Assembly: GCF_016863435.1 (NCBI RefSeq) | Contig: NZ_BOOW01000034.1 | Location: forward strand, 62,001 to 126,000 | Reading direction: 5' to 3' | DNA: 64,000 bases | From: Sinosporangium siamense | GTDB lineage: Bacteria > Actinomycetota > Actinomycetes > Streptosporangiales > Streptosporangiaceae | Part shown: positions 1-9,629 of the stretch, piece by piece | Position numbering within the stretch: position 1 is the first letter of the stretch | Layout: each line of letters begins with the position of its first letter | Translations under genes and position numbers: made by a program | The notes under the pieces: model-generated | The model's input: the letters and a program-made list of their open reading frames with translations, nothing else | What the model was told of the DNA's origin: nothing | Database searches by the model: none

Positions 1-2
1 GC

Positions 3-1106
3 CGCCCCTCCGGCACCATCTACCGCTATCAGATCGCGACCGGCGTCTACGAGGTGCTCGGTGTGCCGTTCCCCGAGGCGGCCACCTGTCGTGTGCTCGA
101 GCACGGCGGCAAGATCTACGGCCTGCAGGACACGGGCGTGTTCGTCTACGACCCGGCGAACGGGAACATGGACTACCGCAGCCACGTGCAACGCGGATTC
201 CGGGCCGCGGCCGAGGCGCCCATGTCGGTGCACTCCGACGGCAAACGGGTCTACGTCGGCGGCAAGAGCGGCGCCGACATCCACGACCTGGCCAGCGGCA
301 AGGTCACCCGGCTGTCCATCCCCGGCGAGCCCAAGACCATGATCACCCACAAGGGTGTCACCTACCTCGGCATCTACACCCAGGCCGCGCTCTACTCTCA
401 CCGCGCGGGTGAGGCCGAGGCCAAGCTGCTGTTCCGCACCGGCAACCAGCAGGACCGCCCCAGGGATCTGTGCGTCGACCGGCTGACCGGCCTCATCGTG
501 ATGCCCACCCAGTCCGAGCCGGGCCACCCCAACGGCGCCCTCGACGTCTACAACCCCCGCACCGGCAAGCTCGACACCTACCGCCCGGTGATCGACCGCC
601 AGACCGTCTTCTCCGTGACCGCCGTGCTCGGCACCGTCTACCTCGGCACCAGCACGCAGGAGGGCCTCGGCTCCCCGCCGGTCACACCCAACGCCAAACT
701 GGCCGCCTTCGACCTGCGCACCCGCAAGGTCACCTGGCAGATCGAGCCACTCCCCGGCATCTCCGCCGTCACCGACCTCGCGCACACACCCCTGGCGGTG
801 TACGGCATAAGCAACACCGGCGTGCTGTTCGAATATCACCTGCTGAAGCGCAAGATCACCCGCACGCTCAAGGTCAACAACCGGGGCGGCGACCTGCTGA
901 TCGCCGGCTTCACCGCCTACACCAGCGACGTCAACGCGGTCTACCGCATCGACCTGCGCGAGTGGACCGTCTCGAAGATCGTCGAGGGTCTGGCGAGCGA
1001 CTGGTTCGGCGGCGGCTCCAAGCTCAACATCGACCCCTCCCAGAAGGCGCTATACGGCATCAAGGGCCGCAACCTCATCAAGATCGCGATCTCCCCGCAC
1101 CACTGA
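3..1106 (+). CDS. beta-propeller repeat protein, C-terminal part (5' end outside window)
   Basis: The reading frame is open from base 3, before any start codon, so the gene enters from the left edge. The visible ~367 residues contain repeated short beta-rich units with 'YDPANG', 'HDLASGK', 'YNPRTGK' and 'FDLRTRK' motifs, each followed by a hydrophobic strand. This is typical of PQQ/WD-like propeller blades (xDxxTGK). No catalytic motif or signal peptide is visible because the N-terminus is missing. The gene ends at TGA 1104-1106 and is followed at once by a strong hairpin terminator. It may be the propeller part of a secreted or cell-surface enzyme; the function is not determinable here. Confidence 0.75.
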   Translation, partial: RPSGTIYRYQIATGVYEVLGVPFPEAATCRVLEHGGKIYGLQDTGVFVYDPANGNMDYRSHVQRGFRAAAEAPMSVHSDGKRVYVGGKSGADIHDLASGKVTRLSIPGEPKTMITHKGVTYLGIYTQAALYSHRAGEAEAKLLFRTGNQQDRPRDLCVDRLTGLIVMPTQSEPGHPNGALDVYNPRTGKLDTYRPVIDRQTVFSVTAVLGTVYLGTSTQEGLGSPPVTPNAKLAAFDLRTRKVTWQIEPLPGISAVTDLAHTPLAVYGISNTGVLFEYHLLKRKITRTLKVNNRGGDLLIAGFTAYTSDVNAVYRIDLREWTVSKIVEGLASDWFGGGSKLNIDPSQKALYGIKGRNLIKIAISPHH

Positions 1107-1114
1107 CGGTGACC

Positions 1115-1149
1115 GGAGACCCCGCCGTGCTGCGTGCGGCGGGGTCTCC
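1115..1149 (+). terminator. hairpin terminator after the propeller gene
   Basis: A perfect 13-bp inverted repeat (GGAGACCCCGCCG at 1115-1127, CGGCGGGGTCTCC at 1137-1149) with a 9-nt loop starts 9 bases after the stop codon. There is no U-tract, as is common for terminators in GC-rich actinomycetes. Confidence 0.8.
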
Positions 1150-1152
1150 TCA

Positions 1153-1188
1153 TGTCATGACAGTAAAAAATTTTAGTATCATCCATAC
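1153..1188 (+). promoter_or_regulatory. promoter/operator of the PadR gene
   Basis: This is an AT-rich island between the terminator and the PadR start. It holds a perfect palindrome TGTCATGACA (1153-1162), a -10-like TAGTAT (1174-1179) and an inverted repeat GTAT-N5-ATAC (1176-1188) that ends at the start codon. PadR proteins usually bind dyads of this kind over their own promoter. With the -10 only 10 bases from the ATG and no Shine-Dalgarno sequence, a leaderless mRNA is likely. Confidence 0.5.
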
Positions 1189-1719
1189 ATGTCACTTCGT
1201 ATGGCCTTACTGACGCTGATCGCCGGGGCACCCCGCAGCGGATATGACATCGGGCAGGAGTTCGACGGCGTGCTCAAGTTCGTGTGGCACGCCAAACCCA
1301 CGCAGGTCTACCCCGAGCTGAAGCGGCTGGCCGGAGAGGACCTCATCCGCGAGCAGGACACGGGGTCACGCGGGCGCAAGCCGTACGAGATCACCGAGAA
1401 GGGCGTCGCGGAGCTTCGCGCCTGGCTGACCGGCACCTCGGCCGACCATTCGCAGCGCAACGAGACCGCCCTGCGGTCGTTCGCGCTGTGGACGGTGAGC
1501 CCCGCCGAGGCCGGGGACTTCCTGCGCGAGGAACTGGAATACCACCGCGCCCGCCTGCGAGGCATGCGCGCGCTGAAGAACGGCCTGGACCTGTCGCAGG
1601 CCCAGGACCGGGCCGCGCTGCTCGGCGTGGAACTCGGGATCCGGCGGCTGGAGGCGATGGTGTCGTGGGCCGAGTGGGCGATCGAGAACGTGGCGGCGTG
1701 GCCGGAGGGGTCGCAATGA
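1189..1719 (+). CDS. PadR family transcriptional regulator
   Basis: A 176-residue protein. Residues ~1-80 form the PadR winged helix (opening L-T-L-I; G-Y-D-I near residue 19; 'P-T-Q-V-Y-P-E-L-K-R-L' recognition region; 'G-R-K-P-Y-E-I-T' wing). Residues ~90-170 form the helical Vir-type C-terminal dimerisation domain. The ATG at 1189 has no ribosome-binding site and follows a -10 element closely, suggesting leaderless translation. Its stop overlaps the start of the downstream hydrolase (ATGA), so the two are co-translated; the regulator probably senses a ligand related to that hydrolase and represses the pair. Ligand unknown. Confidence 0.88.
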   Translation: MSLRMALLTLIAGAPRSGYDIGQEFDGVLKFVWHAKPTQVYPELKRLAGEDLIREQDTGSRGRKPYEITEKGVAELRAWLTGTSADHSQRNETALRSFALWTVSPAEAGDFLREELEYHRARLRGMRALKNGLDLSQAQDRAALLGVELGIRRLEAMVSWAEWAIENVAAWPEGSQ

Positions 1720-2561
1720 GCCTCGGATACGAGGAGTTCGGCACCCCTTCGGGGACGCCTGTGCTCTTTGTCCACGGTTACGCCTCCTCCCGGTGGGCGG
1801 CAGGGTGGACGTTGTCGGCCGGCACACTGGACAAGTACGGCGTGCGCGTGGTCTCGGTCGACCGGCCCGGATACGGCAGGTCGAGCCCGCAGGCCCAGTG
1901 GACGCGGGACACCGTGGGCGTCCTCGACCGTCTTGGGATCGAGCGGGTGGTGGCCGTGGGCGTGTCCATGGGAGCGTCGTCCGCCTTGCGCCTCGCCGCC
2001 GCCCACCCCGGCCGCGTGGCAGGCGTCGCGCTGCTCGGCGGCATGCCGCCCGTCCCGGTCGGCGAACGCTGGGCACCGGCCAGCCGCGCCGACGCTTTCT
2101 ACTGGCGGCTCGCCCGCCGCGCCCCATGGCTGCTCGGCGGATTGTGCGCCATGAGCGCCAAGGCGATGGCGTCGGCAGCCAGCGGCGACGCCGCCGCGTT
2201 GACGGCGCGGGTGGGCCGGGCACTCCCCGAAGCCGACCTGCGAGTGTTCCGCACCCTGACGAGTACGGCGGAAGCCGCCTTCATCGCCGACATCGCCGAA
2301 AGCGCCCGCCAGGGCGGCGCGGCCATGGCACACGACCTGCGTGCGCATCTGCGGCCCTGGGGGTTCGAACCGAAAGAGGTGGACATGCCGGTGCATCTCC
2401 TCCACGGGATCGACGACCCGAAGGTGCCGGTGGACCTGGTGCGCCGCCTCGCGGCCCGCCTGCCCCGCGCCACGGCCGACTACCTGCCGGGCGGCCACTT
2501 CGCGGCCTTCGCCGACCAGGACGCACTGATGGGCGTGCTGCTGCGGCTCGCCTCCGGCTGA
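1716..2561 (+). CDS. alpha/beta hydrolase
   Basis: A 281-residue alpha/beta-hydrolase fold protein. Visible motifs are the oxyanion-hole HG (residues 20-21, 'FVHGYASS'), the nucleophile elbow G-V-S-M-G with Ser84, an acid in 'HGIDDP' (about Asp233) and the catalytic His in 'GGHFAAF' (about His261). There is no signal peptide, so it is cytoplasmic. The ATG at 1716 overlaps the PadR stop codon, so expression follows the regulator. The same frame is open further upstream, but that part is antisense-type noise inside PadR. Likely an esterase, lactonase or C-C hydrolase; the substrate cannot be told. Confidence 0.85.
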   Translation: MSLGYEEFGTPSGTPVLFVHGYASSRWAAGWTLSAGTLDKYGVRVVSVDRPGYGRSSPQAQWTRDTVGVLDRLGIERVVAVGVSMGASSALRLAAAHPGRVAGVALLGGMPPVPVGERWAPASRADAFYWRLARRAPWLLGGLCAMSAKAMASAASGDAAALTARVGRALPEADLRVFRTLTSTAEAAFIADIAESARQGGAAMAHDLRAHLRPWGFEPKEVDMPVHLLHGIDDPKVPVDLVRRLAARLPRATADYLPGGHFAAFADQDALMGVLLRLASG

Positions 2562-2573
2562 GGCACGGGCCCC

Positions 2574-2646
2574 GGCGGATGCGGGGTATCCACGCGGAGA
2601 CGGCCCGCCGGTAGGCCTCGTAGGCTTCGCCGTACGTGCGGAGCCG
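2574..2646 (-). pseudogene. remnant of an isoprenylcysteine-carboxymethyltransferase-like gene
   Basis: On the minus strand about 24 codons read 'RTYGEAYEAYRRAVSAWIPR', very like the conserved C-terminal end of ICMT/PEMT-type membrane methyltransferases (FG-xx-Y-xx-Y-xxxV-xxW-P). Upstream the frame is broken ('IFFLV' lies in another frame) and no start is found. I read it as the tail of a lost gene; the match is by eye only. Confidence 0.35.
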
Positions 2647-2711
2647 GGCGCCACCAGAAAGAAGATCGAGGTGCTACCGTCGCCGTGGTCCTGTTCACCC
2701 GGAACCTCCCA

Positions 2712-3193
2712 TCACATTCCAGGCTCGGCGTTGTCCAGGTCGTGCCAATACATTCGGGTGAACTCGGCGACGTACGGCTCGCGCTCCGGGTGGCGAGGGC
2801 CCGGTAGGTACGCGCGGGAGCGGATTCCCTCCTGGGTGCGCTCGCACAGGGGCCAGTCCTGGCGGTGCGCAGCGTGCCGTCCATGTCGTAGGACCACTGG
2901 TGATACGGGCAGACCAGGCGGCGCCCTCGGCCCGGACCGGGGTCGCAGAGCGTGGCGCCCCGGTGCCGGCAGGTGTTGAAGACGGCGTGGATCAAGCCCT
3001 CCGCATCCCTGGTGACGACGATGTTCTCGCCCAGCACCTGAAGCGCGATATACGAGTTCGGCTCGGGGATCTGGGACTCGTGCACGGCGTACTGCCATGT
3101 CGGCCGGAACAGGACATCGAGTTCGTGCTCGAACCAGACTGGGTCGAGGTATTGGTCCCTGGTGAACCCCGTCTCCAAGCGCTTCGAGGTCAT
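2712..3193 (-). pseudogene. Rieske aromatic-ring-hydroxylating-type oxygenase alpha subunit, internally deleted
   Basis: The ATG at 3193 has a good ribosome-binding site (GAAAGGAG). The first ~110 codons are a normal N-terminus of a Rieske oxygenase alpha subunit with both [2Fe-2S] ligand pairs (C-R-H and C-P-Y-H). Near 2860, after 'DGTLRTA', the sequence jumps to another frame and straight to the family's C-terminal tail ('LCERTQEGIRSRAYLPGP...RMYW'), ending at TGA 2712. The catalytic domain (mononuclear iron site, roughly 200 residues compared with the usual 370-400) is missing. It is the last gene of the FAD-oxidase/ABC-importer unit. The ancestor was probably a GbcA/stachydrine-demethylase-type N-demethylase, which would fit the flanking amine oxidases. 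Confidence 0.8.
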
Positions 3194-3272
3194 CGATCGG
3201 CTCCTTTCGACTTGGACGGTTACCTGCAAGCACGTTGTACGGCGGAGCCGGAGCCGGCTCATGCCTCGGCTG

Positions 3273-4583
3273 TCAGCCCATCACCGTGAAGCTGGTGCTG
3301 CTCGGCTCGACTACGCGGTTGCGGCTGTAGTGGCCCAGGTTCACCTCAAGGCCCGTCCTGGGCAGCACGTAGGACACGGGATCGGTGTCGTGGTCGCGTC
3401 CGTTCTCCGAGGCGTCGACGATCGCCGTGAGCATCCCGCCGACGACCGGGGCGTTCTTGAACTGGTTGCCGCTCGTGCCGATCGCGACGTAATACCCGCC
3501 GAGCGAGGTCCGGTCGTAGATCGGGATCCAGTCGTCGGACACGTCGTACACACCGGCGATGCCACGCGGCTTGTCGGCCACCCCAAGGTCCGGAAGCCGG
3601 CGCGCGGTACGGATGACCTGGGCGTCGAAGCGGGGCTTCGTCGCCTGCGGGTCGTAGTCGTCGGCGTCGTCGAGCCACTCCAGCGGGTCGCATTCCGGTT
3701 CCATGCCGCCGATCAGCAGGCCGCCGCCTGGAGTGCCGCGGAAGTAGACGCCGAGGTCCATGTCGGCGATCAGCGGCCCCGGCCCGTCCTGTACGGCGAA
3801 GCCGTCGGGCGCGCGGACCTCGTGGACCTCCTGCCGCATCGGCCGGGTGCGCACTTTGAAGTCGGTCTCCACGCCCGCCATACGGTTGATCACCGACGAG
3901 TGCGGCCCGGCGACGTTGACGACGGTGCGGGCCGACAGTGTGCGTCCGTCCTCGCAGACCACGCCGGTGACCCGGTCGCCGTCGCGCTCGATCCGCGTGA
4001 CGCCGTTGCGGAACAGGAAGGTCGCGCCGTTGCGCACCGCCGCGGCCATGAGGTTGTGGGCGGCGAGTTGCGGGTCGTCGACGAATCCGCTGTCGGGGGT
4101 CCAGAGGCCGCGAAGGACACCGTCCGGATCGTCCCAGAAGCGGGAGTCCGCGAGTGCCTTGGGCGGGTGGTGACGGCCCGGGTCGATCATCGGCATCCGC
4201 CACCTGATGGTCGCCGCGTCCCAGACCTCGTACGGCACGCCGACGTCGGCGAACAGCGACGTGACCCGGTCGAAGTCCTGCTCGGGGGACTCCAGGGTGA
4301 GGCCGCCGGTGCGGATGAAGCGGGCCAGGCCGGCGTCGTCGGGCCCGGTGAACGAGGCCCAGTCGGTCCAGGCGTGCACCGACTCCCAGGCGACCGCGAC
4401 TCCGACACGCGTGGAGTAGTTGTACCGGATCACCGCGGACGAGGCACTGGTCGAGCCGGATCCGGCGCCGGCGCCCCGCTCGACCACCACGACCGATCGT
4501 CCACTGGCGGCGAGCGCGTTCGCGACGGAGCAGCCGATCACACCGGCGCCAATCACGATCGCGTCATGAGTCTCGTGTGCCAT
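3273..4583 (-). CDS. FAD-dependent amine oxidase (DAO family)
   Basis: A 436-residue D-amino-acid-oxidase-superfamily protein. The N-terminal Rossmann dinucleotide site is G-A-G-V-I-G (residues 12-17) followed by 'VVVVERG'. A central part has the DAO-type 'GGL' region and the C-terminus has the second FAD-contact segment ('YYVAIGTSGNQFKNAP'). The family oxidises C-N bonds of sarcosine, dimethylglycine, glycine or imino acids with O2. ATG at 4583 is preceded by GGGAGGAAGG. It lies downstream of the PucR gene and upstream of the Rieske remnant on the same strand. With the latter it suggests stepwise oxidative N-demethylation of a methylated amine or betaine. The substrate is inferred from context only. 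Confidence 0.85.
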   Translation of the reverse strand: MAHETHDAIVIGAGVIGCSVANALAASGRSVVVVERGAGAGSGSTSASSAVIRYNYSTRVGVAVAWESVHAWTDWASFTGPDDAGLARFIRTGGLTLESPEQDFDRVTSLFADVGVPYEVWDAATIRWRMPMIDPGRHHPPKALADSRFWDDPDGVLRGLWTPDSGFVDDPQLAAHNLMAAAVRNGATFLFRNGVTRIERDGDRVTGVVCEDGRTLSARTVVNVAGPHSSVINRMAGVETDFKVRTRPMRQEVHEVRAPDGFAVQDGPGPLIADMDLGVYFRGTPGGGLLIGGMEPECDPLEWLDDADDYDPQATKPRFDAQVIRTARRLPDLGVADKPRGIAGVYDVSDDWIPIYDRTSLGGYYVAIGTSGNQFKNAPVVGGMLTAIVDASENGRDHDTDPVSYVLPRTGLEVNLGHYSRNRVVEPSSTSFTVMG

Positions 4584-4726
4584 GCCTTCCTCCCGTCAGC
4601 GGGAAGCCGCGGTTCCGGGCTCCCGGACAAGGATCGCTAAGCACGCGGGCCTGGGAGTATGGGCAATCGGCGGGTAATCAGGCACCCGGTGTCGACCGGC
4701 GTCGATCCGGCCGGCGGGGGCTTCGA

Positions 4727-5970
4727 TCAGGTCCTCTCGATGCTGACCAGATCGTCATACTGACCGGTGAGCCTGGCCAGTTTGATGCCCAGATGCAGCG
4801 TCAGGCGGCTGGTGCCGTCGCGCAGGCTGAGGCCCGAGACGGCCTCGATCCTGGACAGGCGCTGATAGAGCGTCGCGCGGTGCACGTGGAGGGCCTGCGA
4901 CGTCGCCTGGACGTCGCCCGCCAGGTCCAGGTAGGTCTCGATGGTCGACAGCAGCGCCTCGGCGTTGCGGTCCGCCGCCAGCCTCAGCAGCGCCGGCGGA
5001 TATGCCTTGAGGCTGACGTCGTCCGGCGACAGTTTGGCCAGCAGCGCGAACACACCGAGGTCCTCCCAGCCGACGATGTCACCGAGTGCGGGAAGGATCT
5101 GCGCCGTCCTCTGCGCGATCCGGGCCTGCTCATGCGAGATGTGCGCGTCCCGGAGACTCGGCTGTTTCATCCCGAGACCGGCCACGCAGCGGATCCCCGT
5201 GGCCTCGCTCAGGTGATCGACCACCCACACGGCGGCGTCCCGGATCGACTGGACCCGCGTCGCGGCGCCGCCGGTGACGAGCAGGGTCAGCTGCCGGCGG
5301 CGCGCCTGGACGATCGCGCTGCCCTCGGGATAGGAGCCCAGCAGCCGGCGGCACATCTGCAGGATCGCGGTCTCGACCTTCTCGGGATCCTGCGTCTCCG
5401 ACTGGGCCGCCGGCAGGACGCGCACCCGCATCACCCGCACCTGCTTGAAGTCCCGCAGCAGGCCCTCCTCGCGGATCTCGGCGAGGGCCGAGTTGCGCGA
5501 GGCCGCACGCTCGGCGAACAGGTCGCGCACGAGGGCGTCGACGGCGGCTTGGCGGCGTTCAAAGGCGACGTCGGTCTTGTAGAGGACAAGCCCGGCGGCT
5601 TCCGCGACCGCCGACGCGGCGGCGATCTCCTCCGCGGTGAGCGGCCTCTCCTCGATCAGCCAGAGGTAGCCCAGCAGGACCTCGTTGTAGCGGACCGGGA
5701 CGCAAAGCCGTGCCTTCAGCTCAAGTGGCGGGAACGGCGGGATGTGCTGCGGCTCGGTCGCCCGGTCGATGCCCAGCGAGAGCACGTGGTCGCGGATGCC
5801 GTTTTCTCGACTCCGCGGCCGAGCACGGACTTGATCCGGACCGGGTCCTCGTCGCCGAAGTGTTTGCTCGCGACGATGAGCCGGATCTGCCGGTCGTCGA
5901 TCGCCACCGAGCGCTGCAGCCTGTTCGCCAGGCTGTCGACCATTTCCTGCAAGCTCTCCGGAGTACGAAT
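4727..5970 (-). pseudogene. PucR family transcriptional regulator, frameshifted
   Basis: The C-terminal ~345 residues carry a GGDEF-like/CdaR middle part and the PucR helix-turn-helix at the end ('SQALHVHRATLYQRLSRIEA'). The N-terminal ~50 residues ('MVDSLANRLQRSVAIDDRQIRL') lie in a different frame. The two frames meet at a run of four A (minus strand; plus 5802-5805), where a fifth A would restore one protein (V-E-K-N-G-I-R-D-H). The start is also odd: a good GGAGG lies 7 bases before an in-frame ATT (5970); other in-frame options are TTG 5952 and ATG 5943, which have no ribosome-binding site. It sits between the importer and the second amine oxidase and would be the pathway regulator. Confidence 0.75.
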
Positions 5971-5997
5971 CGCTGCACCTCCCTTCCGCGGCGAGGC

Positions 5998-6797
5998 CTA
6001 GTGGTCGCCCGGGGCTGGTGACTCCGGCCCGTGCCGTACAGCGCTGCGTGCGTTGACCAGCGACCGGGTGTATGGGTGCCTGGGCTCCGACAACATCTGC
6101 GCGGTGGGACCGGCTTCGACGATATCGCCACGGTAGAGCACCAGGCACGTGCCGGTCATGTGGTTGAGGACTGCGAGGTCGTGGCTGACCAGGACCCACG
6201 CGAGGCCCCGCTGCTCACGCAGGTCCAGCAGGAGGTTCAGGATCTGGGCCTGGACGGAGACGTCGAGGGCCGAGGTGGGTTCGTCGGCGATCAAGACCTG
6301 GGTTCACAGGCCAGTGCCCGGGCGATCACGACCCGCTGCCGCTGTCCGCCGCTGAGCCGCTTGGGCCGCACGTCGAAGGAGCGCTCCGGGAGGCCGACCG
6401 ATCCGAGCAACTCGCGGGCCTCGGCCCGCCGCCGGGCCCGTGGCATCCCGCGGCAGACCGCCAGTGCCTCCTCGACCGCCTGGCGCGGGGACAGGAGCGG
6501 GTTCAGCGCACTGTAGGGGTCCTGGTAGACCATCTGGGCGATGAGCCGCTCGGGGTCGCGCCGCTTCACGTCGCGCCAGGGGCGTCCGCCGACCCGGACG
6601 GCGCCGCGGACGGGATCCAGTTCCCCGAGCAGCGCCCGGGCCAGGGTGGACTTGCCCGATCCGCTCTCCCCCGCGATGCCGATAGCCGCGCCGGCGTGGA
6701 CCACGAGCGACGCGTCGCGGACGACGGCCGGCCCGCCCGGGTAGGCCAGGTCGACCGACTCCGCCTCCAGCAGCGGGACGCCTGTGGACGTTGACAT
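5998..6797 (-). pseudogene. peptide/opine-type ABC transporter ATPase (second ATPase), frameshifted
   Basis: The first 168 residues contain Walker A (G-E-S-G-S-G-K-S-T), the Q-loop (V-Y-Q-D-P) and the signature (L-S-G-G-Q-R-Q-R). The frame then ends at a stop just after 'ALACEP'. The next frame continues perfectly with Walker B and D-loop (L-I-A-D-E-P-T-S-A-L-D), the H-loop ('VLVSHDLAV') and the DppF/OppF-type C-terminus ('RHPYTRSLV'). One extra base at plus 6297-6298 (a CC run that should be CCC) would give '-P-R-V-L-I-A-D-E-P-'. The ATG at 6797 follows directly on the TAG of the upstream ATPase. Without repair the importer would have only one ATPase. Confidence 0.85.
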
Positions 6798-7801
<1,004 letters not shown>

Positions 7802-7805
<4 letters not shown>

Positions 7806-8677
7806 CCCTCGATCCGTTTGATGACGCCGTTGGCGATCGCGGCCAGCGAGATGCCGCTGAGCGCGAGCATCATCGCCGGGAAGGCGACGATCCACCAGCT
7901 CGTGGAGATCAGGTCGCGCCCTTCGTACATGATCTGGCCCCATTCGGGCGTCGGCGGCGCCACGCCGGCGCCGAGGAACGCGAGTGACGAGGTCAGCGCG
8001 ATGGCGACGATCGCGTCGCCTACGGCGTACGCCAGGGTGACCATGGAGACCTGCGGGAACAGGTGGCGCATCGTGATGCGCACGTCCGAGTAGCCCATGG
8101 TCCTGGCGGCCTGCACGAAGTCGCGCGAGCGCAGCGACAGGGCCTGCGACCTGGCCAGCCGCGCGTAATATGCCCAGCCGATGAGCGCGTAGACGAGGAG
8201 CACGCTCGGCAGGCCTCGCGGGAGTCCGAGGACGGTGAAGTCGGGGCCGAGAATGACGCCGACCGTGATGACCAGGATGGTCAACGGGAACGCGATGGAC
8301 GCGTCGATGATCCTGCTGAACACCCAGTCGGCGCCTGCCCGCCGGACGGTCGCCATCAGCACGCCGGCCAGGCTGCCGACGCCCCCACACCAGACGATGA
8401 CGACGGCACCTATCAGGTAGTCGACGCGTGCGGCGGCCATGGTGCGCACCAGCAGGTCGCGTCCGAACTGGTCGGTCCCGAAAGGATGCTCCGGGGAGGG
8501 CGGCAGCAGCGGCTCGGCGACGAACTCGTCGGTCCCTTGGCCGGTGAGGACAGGCAGCAGGAAGCTCAGGGCGAGGACCGCGACGATGAACGCGAGGCCG
8601 GCCCACATCGCCCGGCTCGCCGGTCCCGGCACCCGGATGAGGCGTGCCATGCGGACCGCCGGGTGCGCCGCGCTCAT
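7802..8677 (-). CDS. ABC transporter permease (DppC type)
   Basis: A 291-residue membrane protein. An N-terminal membrane helix ('AFIVAVLALSFLLPVL') is followed by a periplasmic segment ('HPFGTDQFGRDLLVR') that is characteristic of DppC/OppC subunits, then five more hydrophobic segments and the EAA loop for ATPase contact ('RSRDFVQAARTMGYS'). ATG 8677 overlaps the stop of the first permease (ATGA); its own stop overlaps the start of the first ATPase. Confidence 0.92.
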
Positions 8678-9609
8678 GACGCCACCCTGGTTCGGGGGTC
8701 GGCCACCACGTAGAGCACCTCGCACAGGAAGTTGATGAGCACGACCGTTACGGCGGTCAGAAGCGCCAGCCCCTGGATCACCGGGTAGTCGCGTTCCGAG
8801 ACTGCGGTGGACAGGACCTGGCCGAAGCCCGGCACCCCGAACACCGCCTCCACGACGACCGCACCGGCGATGAGGAACGACGCGTTGAAGCCGACGATCG
8901 TGATGACCGGGAGGAGCACGTTGGGCAGGATGTGGCGGAAGGTGAGCCGCGAGCGGGAGAGCCCGCGCGCCTCCCCCGCCTCGATGAACTCCTCGCCCGC
9001 GAGTTCGCGCGCCCGTTGCTGAACGGTCCGCGCGATCTGCGGCAGCAGGAGGCCGCTGAGCGCGAGGCTGGGCAGCCAGGCGTAGGAGAGGTTCGCCGGC
9101 CACGACCCGGCCCAGCCGCCGGCGGGCGCCAGGCCGAGCCCGATGGCGACGCCGACGATGAGGAGCAGCGCCAGGGCGAACGGCGGGATCGACAGGATCG
9201 ACACCGCGGCGGCACTGACCGCCCGGTCCACCGAGGGCCGTGAGAGCGCGCCGGCGAGACCGGCCAGGACACCGCCCACCAGCGAGATCGCGAGCGTCAG
9301 CCCGATGATGGAAGCGGTGACCGGCAGTGCGCCGGCGGCGAGGCCGGCGACGCTCTGCTCGGGGTTGGACAACGAGTGGCCGAGGTCGAGGCGGACGTAG
9401 CCGGCCAGGCTCGATCCGATCTGCTCGATCACCGGCCGGTCGGCGCCGAGGGTGTGGTTCAACGCGTCGACCTGGTCCTGGCTCGCCCGCGGGCCGAGGA
9501 TCGCCCGGCCGGGACTCCCCTGGGCGAACTGCATCAGCAAGGTGGTGAACGTGACCACCAGCAGCACCACGACACCGACGTCGCGCAGTGCTCGAAGGGG
9601 GCGTTTCAC
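8674..9609 (-). CDS. ABC transporter permease (DppB type)
   Basis: A ~311-residue membrane protein with the DppB/OppB plan: first helix ('GVVVLLVVTFTTLLMQFAQGSPG'), the 'LG-DRP' region with the LGLDRP-like 'HTLGADRPV', then a five-helix core with EAA motif ('EFIEAGEARGLSRSR'). GTG 9609 is chosen from the start of similarity; another in-frame GTG at 9621 has a weak GAGAA ribosome-binding site and is also possible. It lies 20 bases after the substrate-binding protein stop. Confidence 0.9.
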   Translation of the reverse strand: MKRPLRALRDVGVVVLLVVTFTTLLMQFAQGSPGRAILGPRASQDQVDALNHTLGADRPVIEQIGSSLAGYVRLDLGHSLSNPEQSVAGLAAGALPVTASIIGLTLAISLVGGVLAGLAGALSRPSVDRAVSAAAVSILSIPPFALALLLIVGVAIGLGLAPAGGWAGSWPANLSYAWLPSLALSGLLLPQIARTVQQRARELAGEEFIEAGEARGLSRSRLTFRHILPNVLLPVITIVGFNASFLIAGAVVVEAVFGVPGFGQVLSTAVSERDYPVIQGLALLTAVTVVLINFLCEVLYVVADPRTRVAS

Positions 9610-9629
9610 TGCCGGCAGCACGATCGTTC

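Noticed and set aside
3162-4640. Plus-strand open frame of 492 codons
   Set aside because: Antisense to the DAO-type oxidase; no ribosome-binding site and no recognisable motif.
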